From the NCBI GenBank assembly GCA_022393335.1, contig JAJEKB010021165.1, forward strand, positions 404,995-468,994: a DNA stretch of 64,000 bases, given 5' to 3'. The notes under the pieces were generated by a model. It saw only the letters and a list, made by a program, of their open reading frames with translations, had not been told where the DNA came from and did no database searches. The translations under genes were made by a program, and so were the position numbers. Source of the stretch: Macrotrachela quadricornifera (lineage: Eukaryota > Rotifera > Eurotatoria > Philodinida > Philodinidae). Shown here piece after piece: positions 47,801 through 59,233 of the stretch. Position 1 is the stretch's first letter. The number at the start of each line of letters is the position of its first letter.

Positions 47801-49905
47801 TTTAAAAATGAATGTAAGTGTATGCATGACGTGACATATAGTAATAATAGATGAAAAGGTCTTAAGCAAGCTTTCTATACATTTTCTGTGGTTTTCTGAT
47901 ATGGTAAATCTCCAGTAGGAAGATTTTCCGAGCAACGCCGGGTGCTACCGCTAGTATATTGATAATTGATAGATATCTCTCTTTTTATGAATTTTTCGTT
48001 ATAAAGTCCTATAAATACAAGCGATTCAAACGTTTTGCATTTTTTTCTTATTGCAAATTGAAAATTACTCAAATTCTGACATTAATATGTTGCATTTGTA
48101 TGAACATTATCTGAAAATTTCTTATTTCCAGCCGTAGATCTGCTGCTAACGAAGATAAATAGATTTTAGAGTACACAATAATCGTATGAAATGAAGCGTT
48201 AATGAGAGTAGATATAGAATTTTCCAAATATTATCATAGGGTAATCAAAAGAGACCACGATTGATAGAAGATTCGTAGGCATGTGTAGAAGAAAATGTGT
48301 ATGAAATGGATAACAAGAGAATTTATTATCAATCTGGATGATTATTTTTACTTACAGTGAAAACATCTCCAATAGTATAGTTATCTTCCCAAATTAATTT
48401 TGTTCCATACCAATATCCTATAAAAGAAAACAATAATATGAATATCCAAAGCAAATTTCAGTTCGAAACAATACCTAAGGCATATATACAATAAAGAAGA
48501 AAATATGTTATACCCATTACCATACCACTAAGCATACTTTTTTTGAATCCACATTTTTTAGCATCATCAAGATAGTGTTCATAACTATATGATAAGAAAT
48601 AAATTCTTATAAATTCTTATAATTAAGGTCAAACCGTTGTATTTCTCTTTCTTGTCCATTGTATGATAAAACAGTACGAATTGAACTTATCACTTCTTCA
48701 GCTACTATTCCAGCTTTTCCATATGCTTTTAATTCAATAATAGTCATTTTAGTGACAAACTATAGAGAAAAATATATAGTTTAGCCATATTAATTACCAC
48801 TAGAGGAAAATCTTACTCTGAATACGATTGCTACTGTAAGAAAGATAATTGGTGTCAACGAAAATATGACAAGTGATAATTTCCATCCTCTAGTAAAACC
48901 TACATGATAAATAGAAGAATTAATTTGTTTTTAATGATTGATTATAATAAAAATATTTTACCAATAATCATACAAGCTATAAAAGTCGTTATCATTTCAA
49001 TAGCTGAACCAAGTTTATCACCAATACCATCCCGAATCTTATTGATATTATCTGTTAAACATAAACTAAGTTCACCAGTTTTATGTGTATCAAAAAAGAG
49101 AATATCTTTTTTTAGAATTGATTCAAATAAAATTTTTCGAATAGTTTGTATTTGTTTTTCTGCAAATATTTCTAATAATGTCACTCGTATATAACCAGAT
49201 ATAAGATTAACAGAACCAATGATTATAAACATAATTATTAGTCTTCTTGTTCGACCATTGAGATCATAATTAATGTTAGTCAAATTTGTTCCAGTAAAAT
49301 TGCATAATCTAAATAGAATTATTAGTTTTTATTTTATTAAATATCTGTAGGAGAATATTTCTTACGGTACTGTTGTATAGAAATTAATTGATGTTAATGT
49401 CACACCTGGTGGACAATAATCATGAGTCAGAGCTGTGAAATTAAGTATACAAAGATCAGCTGCTCGATCAATAAATGAATCGACTGAATCACCGTAAGCT
49501 ATTACACAACATGGAAGACAAACACCAAAGGCAATTGAAGCAATAATTCCTAATATAATGTAGATTAGTTCAGTAAAAGTGGCATATCGAAACTAAGACA
49601 TAAGAAGAAATTTTTTTATCAATAAAATAATTTTAACAATCTCATTTACCAAACTTCGAATGCTCACTGCTTGAATTGGTGTTTTATTTTGTTTTTTAGC
49701 ACGAAATCTTTTCCAAAAATTTTCTTTCTCAAACTTTTCATCTTCTTTTTGAGGAATGACTCTAGAAAAAAAGAAATAAAAAACAAATGTTCTTTCAAAA
49801 GTTGACTTCTTTTTCTTACTTTACGTCGACAATCTCATTTGATTCGACATTATTAATGTTTTCATTTTTCTGTATTGTATCCAAATCATGTTTATCATCC
49901 ATCAT
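41816..49905 (-). CDS. ABCB/P-glycoprotein-type multidrug transporter (29 exons, 1343 aa)
   Basis: Minus-strand exons run from ATG at 49905: 49905-49820, 49761-49650, 49592-49366, 49308-48962, 48899-48817, 48759-48635, 48584-48475, 48417-48356, 46988-46875, 46821-46381, 46330-46267, 46217-46167, 46113-46048, 45999-45617, 45558-45418, 45366-45262, 45209-44844, 43547-43447, 43389-43249, 43193-43140, 43090-42988, 42931-42829, 42772-42752, 42689-42616, 42570-42516, 42468-42314, 42262-42199, 42140-42090 and 42042-41816. All introns GT-AG; 4032 bases close without a stop. Layout is TMD1-NBD1-linker-TMD2-NBD2. NBD1: Walker A GSSGSGKS near 478, [23 protein letters not shown]2: GTSGCGKS near 1135, [27 protein letters not shown]. 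The linker is acidic ([11 protein letters not shown]). The first extracellular loop has Cys and N-glycosylation sites. The protein should export lipophilic compounds at the plasma membrane. Introns 8 and 17 (about 1.3 kb each) are swollen by repeats. Confidence 0.94.
44160..44720. repeat. conserved-core foldback inside ABCB intron 17
   Basis: The left half (TTTTCGAATTTCAACTTGGAA at 44309) mirrors the right half (AAAGTTTCAAGTCGAAATTC at 44521); flanking words TAGGTAGGACTCA and TGAGTCCTACCTATA close the palindrome. Centre near 44420. It is spliced out with the intron; the pre-mRNA could form a hairpin of about 250 bp. Confidence 0.85.
47455..47954 (+). mobile_element. Helitron-like non-autonomous element in ABCB intron 8
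   Basis: Starts with TCTATATATATA after an A, ends CTAG before a T, with AGCAACGCCGGGTGCTACCG just upstream of the end, a small hairpin-like GC-rich 3' signature. TC..CTRR ends with insertion between A and T are Helitron hallmarks. The inner phrase GGGTTGGGCTGAAATTTCGT also recurs in repeats of this type. A related fragment lies at about 47085-47220 (GTCCAAGGGAAGGTCATAGG). No helicase is present. The assignment rests on end structure only. Confidence 0.5.
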
Positions 49906-51009
49906 CCAATTTTGTTTGAAAATAACTAGTGGTAATCAATACATTTATTTCAAAACATAATGTTATATATCTCAGTATCCGACTCGGGTCGGGTCACAAA
50001 AGATCAAAAAATTCCGAACTTCACATTAAAAAAGAAACAAATTTGGAGAAGATAATTTTTTCTTTATTTCGAATATCTAGAGAATACCGTTTGATTTACT
50101 CAAAAGATTCTCAATGGCTGACAAAAAAACTCCGCTTTTATTGGCTAAAATTATCCGTCACCTCGGGTCGGATCGGACACTGTATGTTACACATACGAGC
50201 AGAATTTTCGACCTTTTCAGTGCTTAATGTTGTCTTTTATCAGTCATCATCAGTACAATATTATATTTGAACGAAATATATGTCCGGAAAAAAAGTTCGT
50301 TTTAATCAGTATTTTGAGTATATTAACATGTCTTTTAAAAGAGTAATACCATATTTATTCAAACCCATAGAGTTTTCTATCACCCTGTATATTTATGTTT
50401 TAGGTGGTACTTATGTACTGGAAAATAGATCGACTACAATGAAGATATCCTCATATCAATATTCCCACAAACTTGGTTTTCTTACTATGATCAAAACTAG
50501 TTTTTTAAACTTTTGATCACTATAGAATTACCTTTTTAAATGAGCAATTACATATTCTAATAGTGTTTGAAATTCTTTATCTTTCTATGTATCTGTCTAC
50601 TGTCTTTCATTTGACTATTGACAAAATAACTTGAGTAGAATGAAAGCAACCTCAATCGACAAGTACAAAAATTCGGTGATTTTTATGCTTTTTCAAATCA
50701 TAAGTTCAAAGAAAAGTAATTATATATTTTGATAGAATTTCGAATTCTTCATCATTCAGTATATTTTTGTCTCTCTTGCATTTATATGCTAAAAATAATT
50801 CGAGTAATATTTAAATATCCTCATTGACAGATTCTAAAAAACTGAATTTTTTCCTTTAATTGTCCTTTTCATTTCCAGTTTATTATCACTTTTTTTATTA
50901 ATTTAGATATAAAATTTGGAATTTTTTTTTTATAGTTTATGGTGGAGCTACGTGGGATATCTTAGGTCAGGATTCGAGTTTTTCTTGAAAACATTAGTTC
51001 TAAGAAACG
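49906..51009. other. intergenic upstream of ABCB
   Basis: The first few hundred bases would hold the ABCB promoter, but no clear TATA was identified. GGGTCGGGTC near 49990 and GGGTCGGATCGG near 50165 form a degenerate pair, and CACCCTGTATA near 50382 looks like the end of a TA-type element. Confidence 0.35.
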
Positions 51010-51650
51010 TTCCAACTCACGAGAGAATCTCCCCAATTATCAAATCGCTTTTTGATCGTGCATATGTTCACATGATAGACTTTAGCGAGTTATTAAAAAC
51101 CTTCAAAAGGTTTGGTATCCTGGACCTTCATTCCAGAGATATCGAAGTTTTACTATATTTTTTAACAAAACACCGTGATCCCCTCAGGGTTTACCGAAAA
51201 CTCGAATTTCGACTTGAAAATTTGTAGAAATAAAGATCTTTATGAACTTAGTTTATTCTGAAAATTTCAAATTTTTTGGCTGCTCCTATCTTAAAATATG
51301 AACATTAAACGTTTTCATTTTGTGCTATACTTATAGTTCAAAAAGTTGGATGTCTATATTTTAAGATAGGAGCCACTAAAAAATTTGAAACTTTCAGAAT
51401 AAACTAAGCTCACAAAGATCTTTATTTCTACAAAATTTCAAGTCAAAATTCGAAAGTCGAGCTTTCGGTGAACCCTGAGGGAGATCACGGTGTTTTGTTA
51501 AAGATATAGTAAAACTTCGATATCTCTGGAATGAGGGTCCAGGAAACCGAACCCTTTGAAGGTTTTTAATAACTCGCTAAGGTCTATCGTTTGAACATAT
51601 GCACGGTCAAAAAGTGATTTGACAATTGGGGAGGTTCCCTCGTCAGTCAC
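51010..51650. repeat. conserved-core foldback, 51.0-51.65 kb
   Basis: The left arm (CCCCAATTATCAAATCGCTT, CTCGAATTTCGACTTGAAAA at 51201) is mirrored in the right arm (CAAAATTTCAAGTCAAAATT at 51431, TGATTTGACAATTGGGGAGG). Centre near 51310. ORF 50916-51227 on the plus strand is part of the arm. Confidence 0.87.
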
Positions 51651-53239
51651 AAATATGACTATTTCTACCATCTCTTTGTTTGAGATACTATCCCTTCCAT
51701 TTATCTATATCCTACTTAGAAATATCATTTTTTCTCCTTATATAGATTAAGATTTTACCTTTCCAGTTTAAGCATGTGTTACTTAGAAATATGCTGTATT
51801 TCTTCAATATAGATTAACATAGGATCACTTCAGTTTTCATAAGTCTCAGACAGAACAATTTTTTCTCTGATATAGATTGAGATAGTGAGTCTATGACAGA
51901 AATAAATTATAACATAATTTAAAGTTAATGAATTTTCAAATAGCACAGTTTCTATTAGTTCCTACTAAGGATTACCAAGGATTGAGCAAAACATGGAGAT
52001 CACCGATAATATCTGGTACAAACCAATAGAAATTGAATTATTTCATAATTCATATACGTCGTTCAGTGTAGTTATTTGTTAGCCCGAATTCCATGTAGGA
52101 TAGGTTTCTTAAATTCTCTGTTAGTGTAAGAGAGATTTTCCAGTATTGGAAGGATCTTCTAAATCTATTTGGAGTACAGAAAGATCTCCTAAAACTGTTT
52201 CATATATCTTTAGCGAAAGTTTAGGAAACTATTTGAAACTCTTAAATCCTTGTAAAGAATTTCTGAAAATTTTGATATGCGAGAAGAAAACAGTTTATTT
52301 TTCTATGCCTTTTTTACGGCGTAGATTCACGTAGAGAAATATGTCTCAACGCATACGCTGTGTTGTAGTTTAACCTATTGAGTCCGATAGTATAAAAAAA
52401 CAACGCATATTTTATAATTATTTTTCACGACATAATTTATAAAAATGGGTACCTAATCTCTCGGAATGTAGCAATTAAGAATGTTCTAGAATCCCTCTAC
52501 ACCATCTACAAAGGAGATATATAGTGATTCATTGAGAAAGTGCTGGAATGTTCTCATATGGTCCTGTAAAAAGATATACAAAACAGAAGTAACTTGGAAC
52601 TCAAAGAGTTAATGAGTTGTACATCATGTTGGAAAATACGATACATACAATACATTTTATACTAACCTGTAAATGTTTTATTGCTTTGATATAGTTAAAA
52701 AAATACGATTGAAAATAATAATAAAAGTGACATGTTTTATAGGTTACTCTTATTTTCTTTCTTAATTTTTCTCTCTACTGTCGCTTTTTTTTGTTGTTAC
52801 AGTAGGATAATCACCTTGTTTGTCCTAGTATATGTCATTATGAAAAACAAGAAAAATCGATACAATTGTTCGTTAAGAACGAAAAAACGAAAAGAATGGT
52901 GAATTGCTCGTATGATTGCGAATAGACAAAATAATCCTTAAAAAAGAGTCATTCGTCTTTTCTTATGAAGAAACAATGTTTGAAGGATTTTTTTTCTATT
53001 TAGCCATGCTGCTGTTCAACAATCAATAATTGGGATTGCTTATACTCCTAAATGTATTATGAATTGTATTACGTTGGAAATTATATCATTCTACAAAGGG
53101 AAAGCACAGCGTACAGAAAAAGAGGATTAGGAGCAATTCTCAAATTCAAAATCGTTTCTGAATCAAAGCAATGTGCATTATGTAGGATCTAGTGAGATAT
53201 TAATATTCTGAAAAGAGTTTCTGCTTCTAGCTTATTTCT
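51651..53239. other. intergenic, no gene
   Basis: AT-rich; a run of imperfect phrases TATAGATTAAGAT / TATAGATTAACAT / TATAGATTGAGAT near 51740-51890 is a minor repeat. No coding exon supported. Confidence 0.4.
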
Positions 53240-53720
53240 GTTGAGATATTTAATTTTCGCGGTATTTTTTTAATCAAAAAGCCATGATTTTCCTCAGATG
53301 CACCGAAAAATATCATGCTCGATTTTCGACATTGGACTTTGCACAGAGAAAGGTTCCAACAAGAGTAGTTTATTTTAGAAATGTCAGATTTTGAGATTGC
53401 TTCTGTACCTAGATATGAATATGGGAAAGCAGTTACTTTTAAAACACTTATAGTACAAAATTTTAAATAGTCATATTTAGGAATAAGAGCAACCAAGAGT
53501 TTTGAAACTTTCAGAACAAACTAGTCTTACTAACACTTTTTTCTATGCAAAATTTCAAGTTGAAATTCGAAAGTTAACTTTTCAGGTGTATCCGAGCAAG
53601 CTCACGAGATTGTGCGAAAAACAAACATTGACTCTTACATTTGAGATACCATGTCTCAACAAGAATGTAAGTAGTCTCATGTTGTATCGAACAGCAACTC
53701 AAAGCTTGAGTTTAAGATCC
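53240..53720. repeat. conserved-core foldback, diverged copy
   Basis: The left core CTCGATTTTCGACATTGGAC (53319) mirrors the right core AAAATTTCAAGTTGAAATTC (53550). The arms keep TAGTTTATTTT / AACAAACTAGTCTT symmetry. More diverged than the other copies. Confidence 0.72.
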
Positions 53721-55103
53721 GGGAACTCAATTACAACATAGAGTAGCAGCAATTTTTCACCATAATGAAAAGTAGTTTTCCATCCTTTCATAGGTTGAAG
53801 GACTTCAAGAAATCCAAATGGTCTGTTATATATAGAAAATTGTTACAGAGGGTCTTCTCTGCACAATTAATCCGATGAGGATGAAACTTTTCCAATAAAC
53901 AGGTTAATTTTATTCAACAAAAAATCCCCTTTTTAGGTTGGTTAAAATAGATGATCCTACAATAAAAGAAAGAAAACACACAAAGAAATTGAGACAAGCA
54001 GAAGATCAGCGCGTACTTCTCTTCTGCTTATGATGAAATTTACGCAAATTTAAGAAGGAGAATAATGGGTGCATCTCCTTCTTTAAATTAGGTTAATATT
54101 ACAGAAGAAGATAAGGTCATGTATTTTCTTCCTGATTGCATAAGAATAAAGAGAAAAAAAACGATCGATAAAAAAGAATATGTAAATTTAATGCTTCTCA
54201 CAGTCGAAGAAAAGAAAAATAGATTGACCTAGACGATCAATATCGAATAGAGAGAAAAGAAAAGAACGTAAGTATATGTAGAGACACGCACACATACACA
54301 CATGCGATCACACACTCACCGGCTGATACAGAAAGAGAAGAATCGTATGAATGTGCGTGAGAATCATTAGAGTGCTCTCTAACATAAATATATAACACTG
54401 TATAACTATAGAACAACTGATGAATATAACTGGAACCTTAATTTGAAAACACATATTTTACTTATATAATGCTATTGAAGATTTTCTTCTATTTCATGTA
54501 CTTTGTGGTATGTACCATTTAACGGGTACTCGATATAAGGCAGCATCGAAGATGTATTTAAATACGGCACCATAGGAACTTCAATGCTGGGTATACTATG
54601 AGTTCGAATCACGAAAATTGATTTTCTTGCCCGACGGTCCGCTGTAATGATCATATAATAATAACATTATTATCGAGAAACCTTTATACTATTAATCATT
54701 TAATAAACGTTCAGTGATTGAGTCCAGAACTATGTAGTTGATGTAAAATTTTAGAAAGGTATATATTTAGTAACATATTATTAATTTTAAACTTACGAGG
54801 GAGGTACCCGAAGTAATTAATCGATTTAGAGTCCATACTTTGGGCATATAGAGATGACATCTAGATAAGAATTACCCAGAAAAGGATTTGGGCCCATGGC
54901 TCTTTTAGGCTGAGTTATTCAATTTTCAAGTTTCACAGAATAAGAGGAATTTTAATCCTGTACTATATATATTTAAAAGCAAAAATAAGCTGTAAACAGG
55001 AAATTCTATAATGAATTGACTGTATCACTAAAGATTAACTTTAAAAGTAAGATTTTATCTTCATTTAAGAAATGTATGGCATCATACTGGAAAAGGTAGA
55101 CAT
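53721..55103. other. intergenic, one possible coding fragment
   Basis: A minus-strand frame at 54654-54472 (RARKSIFVIRTHSIPSIEVP, HEIEENLQ) has normal codon use and could be a last exon, but I know no family and see no partner exon. Near 54280-54320 is a CA-rich simple repeat. Confidence 0.35.
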
Positions 55104-55461
55104 CTATTTATGATAGTGGTAAGCTTCAAAGAAATGTTCAAAGCAGAGTAGCTATTGACAATGACTGCATTGAATAAAGCATAATGAATGACAACTCGAC
55201 TGTTGGCAAATATCAGCACCGATGTTGAAGCAAATTTCATTGACAGACTTGAAATTTCCTGGATTCTGATCGATATATCCTGATGCGAACCATGCATACT
55301 TGATCATAGGTACAAATTGAGGCGAGGACAAATGGTTATGAATAAGAGAATTCAACTGTATTATATTGTTACGTTCAGGTAATTTGATGGCAATGTCGTC
55401 CAGTTGAACATGATCGAATATATGTCGAGCGAACACCTTTCATTGTCTGTTGAAATAGACA

Positions 55462-55475
55462 TCAAGTGGTTCAAT
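55462..55475. repeat. LINE target-site duplication, 3' copy
   Basis: TCAAGTGGTTCAAT, identical to 57014-57027. It is Tigger coding sequence (reverse complement codes IEPL). Confidence 0.9.
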
Positions 55476-55891
55476 ATGTATATATATATATATAAATTGC
55501 TTTATTTGAGTGGCTTGACCAAATTGGTCCTGGCCACTTAAAAATGAATTAATTTTTCAATCTTCAGTACAGAGTTACAAAAAATTCAGGGAAAAAAATA
55601 TTGCTATATATATATTAAAAAAAAGGAAAACAGGAGGGGTAACGAGTTTTATGCAAGCTAAATTTTTTTCTCCCTCCTCCCTTTCCTTTTTTTTTCTAAG
55701 GAAGAGGATGTTCGTAACAGAAATGAAGGAGCTTGTCGAGGTATGTTGGCGAATCGTTGTAAAAATCTGTCATGCGTGTGCTGGGTCGACCTCGTGGCAT
55801 GGCTGGAATGCATCTCTATTCAAGGTAGTGACGATGTGTTGTATTTACCACATTTTTATGGATAAAATAGTAGTCAATTAGTTCATGTTCA

Positions 55892-56383
55892 AAGGAGGGG
55901 GGCGCATAAGACGTCAAATCGGCCCATAAGACTTTTTNNNNNNNNNNNNNNNNNNNNNNNNNNNNNNNNNNNNNNNNNNNNNNNNNNNNNNNNNNNNNNN
56001 NNNNNNNNNNNNNNNNNNNNNNNNNNNNNNNNNNNNNNNNNNNNNNNNNNNNNNNNNNNNNNNNNNNNNNNNNNNNNNNNNNNNNNNNNNNNNNNNNNNN
56101 NNNNNNNNNNNNNNNNNNNNNNNNNNNNNNNNNNNNNNNNNNNNNNNNNNNNNNNNNNNNNNNNNNNNNNNNNNNNNNNNNNNNNNNNNNNNNNNNNNNN
56201 NNNNNNNNNNNNNNNNNNNNNNNNNNNNNNNNNNNNNNNNNNNNNNNNNNNNNNNNNNNNNNNNNNNNNNNNNNNNNNNNNNNNNNNNNNNNNNNNNNNN
56301 NNNNNNNNNNNNNNNNNNNNNNNNNNNNNNNNNNNNNAAAAAGTCTTATGGGCCGATTTGACGTCTTATGCGCCCCCCTCCTT
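55892..56383. mobile_element. foldback inside the LINE, centre unresolved
   Basis: GGAGGGGGGCGCATAAGACG and on to GGCCCATAAGACTTTTT on the left is repeated exactly as its reverse complement on the right of the N run. It lies between two parts of one LINE reading frame (RLNNIQ / FEHELID), so it inserted into the LINE. Confidence 0.85.
55938..56337. other. assembly gap of 400 N
   Basis: Exactly 400 N, a conventional filler length, at the centre of a perfect inverted repeat. The true loop size is unknown. Confidence 0.98.
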
Positions 56384-57013
56384 TTTGAATATTATTTAGT
56401 CGTTTTGATAAAGATTTTCTATATTTCTCTTCTAATGTAGACAGATGAAATGTATTTTGTAAATCATTGGATGGACATTGGAATAAGTAGTAAATAATTC
56501 GTAAGCATCGATGATAAAACCCGTTGATTTTGTCTTTTTGTGTTTTCGACATCAGACAGTATAGTAATGACATCGCATATAGATGCGGCCAAATATATAT
56601 GTTCAAGACTCGTTGTTTAAGTTTGAAAAAGGAAAGAAATCTTCGATGTATATATTTTAAAACTGAATAGGTTTGTCGGCATTTTCATAAGTGATCGTTG
56701 ACTACACAGTTAAATGATAGTCTTGAATCAATTCTATAACCAAGGTACTTAAGGTTTTTCTTCTCTTCAATTTGATGACCGTTGTACAGAATTGAAAGTT
56801 CTGGCGGTTTTACCATACGGGAGAAAACTATAAATTCTGTTTTCTTACTGTTAATAGGTTGGTGCCATTCTACGGCATATTTGTGTAAATTTGCCAGATC
56901 ATAATTAATTCGTTTTTCAATTTCAATTAATTGATCCTTAGATTTTTTAATATACAAATTGGGGGTGAATACACTTCCCAGGTCATCAACATACAAATGA
57001 TTATTTTCTGGTT

Positions 57014-57027
57014 CAAGTGGTTCAATG
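57014..57027. repeat. LINE target-site duplication, 5' copy
   Basis: TCAAGTGGTTCAAT, identical to 55462-55475. Confidence 0.9.
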
Positions 57028-57870
57028 CGAGACGTAGTATGAGCTGGTATATCTAATCTCTTATATCCTTGAACAGCGGAGTATATCTTTGAGTCTCGTT
57101 GACCTGGCCAGTAGTCCGAGGTTAGAAGAGATTTCGATGGAGCAAATGGACGCAGAACGTGATCTCGCCAATATTCCACCAACGAGACAGTGAGCTTTCC
57201 TGAAAAACTACACGTCACAACCACGTTCGGGGCAGCAAATAATTTCTTTTTGATATCTAGTAAAAATAATGTTCTTATATTATGGAAGAGAAGTTTAAAG
57301 TTAACTTAATATTGCTTATCTTTCCCTTTGGTTGCTTCAATCAAATAACGACAGGGCCGAGAAGTTGACCAGGAAGAGTTATCATTGGTTGAATGGTGTA
57401 AGAATGCGTTGTGGCGTTTTTTGATCTTATGCGCGCTCTAGTAACGTCTTCACCTTTATGTGAGAAAGTTCTTGTCGAGTGAATCTCTAGTCCGATGCCA
57501 GCCTGATCAGTATTAAGAATTTCTTCAAGTGTGCAGTGACTCATTTCTCGTTTCACTTCTGCTATAAAAGAATCAGCAGACGTGTTGATAGTATCGGAAT
57601 CATCCATTTGATGACGAGTCACAATTTTGGTAAATTTTCTCGAACAAATATTATGACGATGTTTAAAAACCTCTAGCTAGCGTTTCAATGCTTTGAAGCC
57701 GAGAACCGAATTTTCAGCAGCTTTTTGAAGGGCCCATCGCTTCAAATCGTGATCATAGATAGAGAGAACATTTTGTCGAGCGTCTTCCAATATGTCGTAA
57801 ACAAAATCATCTATAATTCGCATTTTCTCTCGTCCTGTACCGTATTGTTCAATGTAATGATGAAAACGAG

Positions 57871-58799
57871 AAATATACTATTAATGAGGAACGACCTTGA
57901 ATTGATGCTTTATAAATTTTCATGTATGTTTCTTTCTTTCATTCGAGTCAGAAGCATCATAGTAATCAATAACCTTCTCAATATATTCCAAGGTAAAGTT
58001 TATTTGATTCGGTGAATTCTCAGCGTCGTCGGTTTCATCGAAATATGGGTCCATATTCTCGGATCCATGTCACTCTGCCAAATTCTCTTTCTGCCAGTGA
58101 TGTTCTGCCAATTGGCAGAACCGTTTGTGACACTCTGGTAATTACAGTACTATTACCCAACCGGCAAAAAAAGCTCACAGAAACTTAAAGCTGTTCTGAC
58201 GTAATCTATTGAAAGTGACAGATCCTCACTCTCATCCTCGAAGATTATCGATTATTTTCCAATAGAGAAAGTACGATTTTTTCTTCGAATGGATTTGCTC
58301 GTAATCTTCGACGATCTGGTTCTTCATGTTCAGTAACTTGGTCCATCAAAAGTTTCGCTATTCTTCCAGAATCACTCATATTTTAGTTATATGAAAACGC
58401 AACGAACGAACTATTTGATAAAAATACTTCTTGCGATCAACAAGTATCCCATACGGTAGCACACGTTCTTTAAATCAAGCTATTCATTATTATCATTTTC
58501 AAGACAACGTGAAAGAACGCGTGTAATATGCATCTGCTACACAGTGGGCAATCAGGTGGATATGGCCTCAAGTTCTATTTTCCAAAGTTTAAATATTAGA
58601 ATGAATACGTCCATGGTTAGTCTATCTTACCCTAAACTCAGAGTTTCAGAGATCAAACTGAATCCCGCGAAAGGCCATAGTGAAAAAGTTTGTTCATATA
58701 TCGTTAATTGTACCGATATCATTTCTGTCACCAACTTACCAACATATTTTAAAATGAAACAATATCTCAAATGAATGATTAGCCCATAAGGAGAGATGT
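57871..58799. other. intergenic, possible Tigger flank
   Basis: Near 58075-58120 the phrase TCTGCCA(A) is repeated four times (TCTGCCAAATTCTCTTTCTG, TTCTGCCAATTGGCAGAAC). The word TTCTGCCAATTGGCAGAA is a perfect 18-bp palindrome. No gene. Confidence 0.4.
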
Positions 58800-59233
58800 C
58801 ACAGATCCAAGAAATCGAGGATCTTGGAGATCTCCTGAAAGATCTTCTCTATACAAGCATATTCACCCTACTCATGTATTACACGTAGCTAATATAGTAT
58901 TTCAATCTAACAGAGATGCCAGATCTCCCAACAGGTCTCTTAGAGAGATGTCCCGTGTCTTTCTTTTCGCCCTCATCCTCAGCGAGAGAGATGCCCTGTG
59001 TTAGTGTTCGTGTGTTCACCCTCACCCTCATTGACAAAGATCTCTGTGACTGTGTTTTTGCCTGCATCATCAGAAAAACATTTTTATTACGAGATGCAAA
59101 TCCTGGAGATGCGGCATCTCTAGTAGAGATAAAGGCTATATCGGCTACGTGTAATAGGTAAGTAGGGTGAAAATGCTTCTATGAATAACATCGTCCAGGA
59201 GATCTCCAAGATCCTCGATTTCTTGGATCTGTG
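58800..59233. repeat. foldback, about 430 bp
   Basis: ACAGATCCAAGAAATCGAGG and ATCTTGGAGATCTCCTG at the left are mirrored at 59195-59233; the symmetry continues through TTCACCCTACT and TATTACACGTAGC. The middle is CT-rich (TCACCCTCACCCTCA) and not symmetric. The 63- and 81-codon ORFs are within the repeat. Confidence 0.82.

Larger units (their letters stand above)
55476..57013 (-). mobile_element. 5'-truncated non-LTR retrotransposon
   Basis: On the minus strand the LINE starts abruptly inside its reverse transcriptase: HLYVDDLGSVFTPNLY holds the YxDD active-site motif, then NLHKYAVEWHQPINSKKTEF and EEKKNLKYLGYRIDSRLSF (thumb region). After a frameshift near 56640, NIYIWPHLYAMSLLYCLMSK and SLSKRLNNIQ follow. 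A foldback with the N gap interrupts, then HELIDYYFIHKNVVNTTHRH, a stop, and RGRPSTRMTDFYNDSPTYLD to a stop. A 3' untranslated region with an AATAAA signal (near 55500) ends in a (TA)n tail next to the 14-bp target duplication. Typical of 5'-truncated LINE insertions; clade not assigned. Confidence 0.83.
55104..57870 (-). pseudogene. pogo/Tigger-like transposase split by a LINE
   Basis: Minus strand from about 57862: YGTGREKMRIIDDFVYDILE and HDLKRWALQKAAE (CENP-B-type helix-turn-helix), then a TAG at 57679-57677 where Trp is expected, then LEVFKHRHNICSRKFTKIVT. ILNTDQAGIGLEIHSTRTFS carries the first catalytic Asp, followed by HSYTIQPMI and a stop, then NVVVTCSFSGKLTVSLVEYW and DIPAHTTSRIEPLE. 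There the LINE interrupts. On its far side the frame resumes EPLDVYFNRQ, a stop, KVFARHIFDHVQLDDIAIKL, MIKYAWFASGYIDQNPGNFK, a Cys-rich tail (CQQSSCHSLCFIQCSHC), a TAG and LLCFEHFFEAYHYHK to 55104. The element is dead: several nonsense codons plus the insertion. Confidence 0.75.

Noticed and set aside
50916..51227. 103-codon ORF as a gene
   Set aside because: It lies in the left arm of a foldback, and its mirror copy does not keep the frame.
55651..55881. 76-codon plus-strand ORF
   Set aside because: It is antisense to the C-terminal coding part of the LINE.
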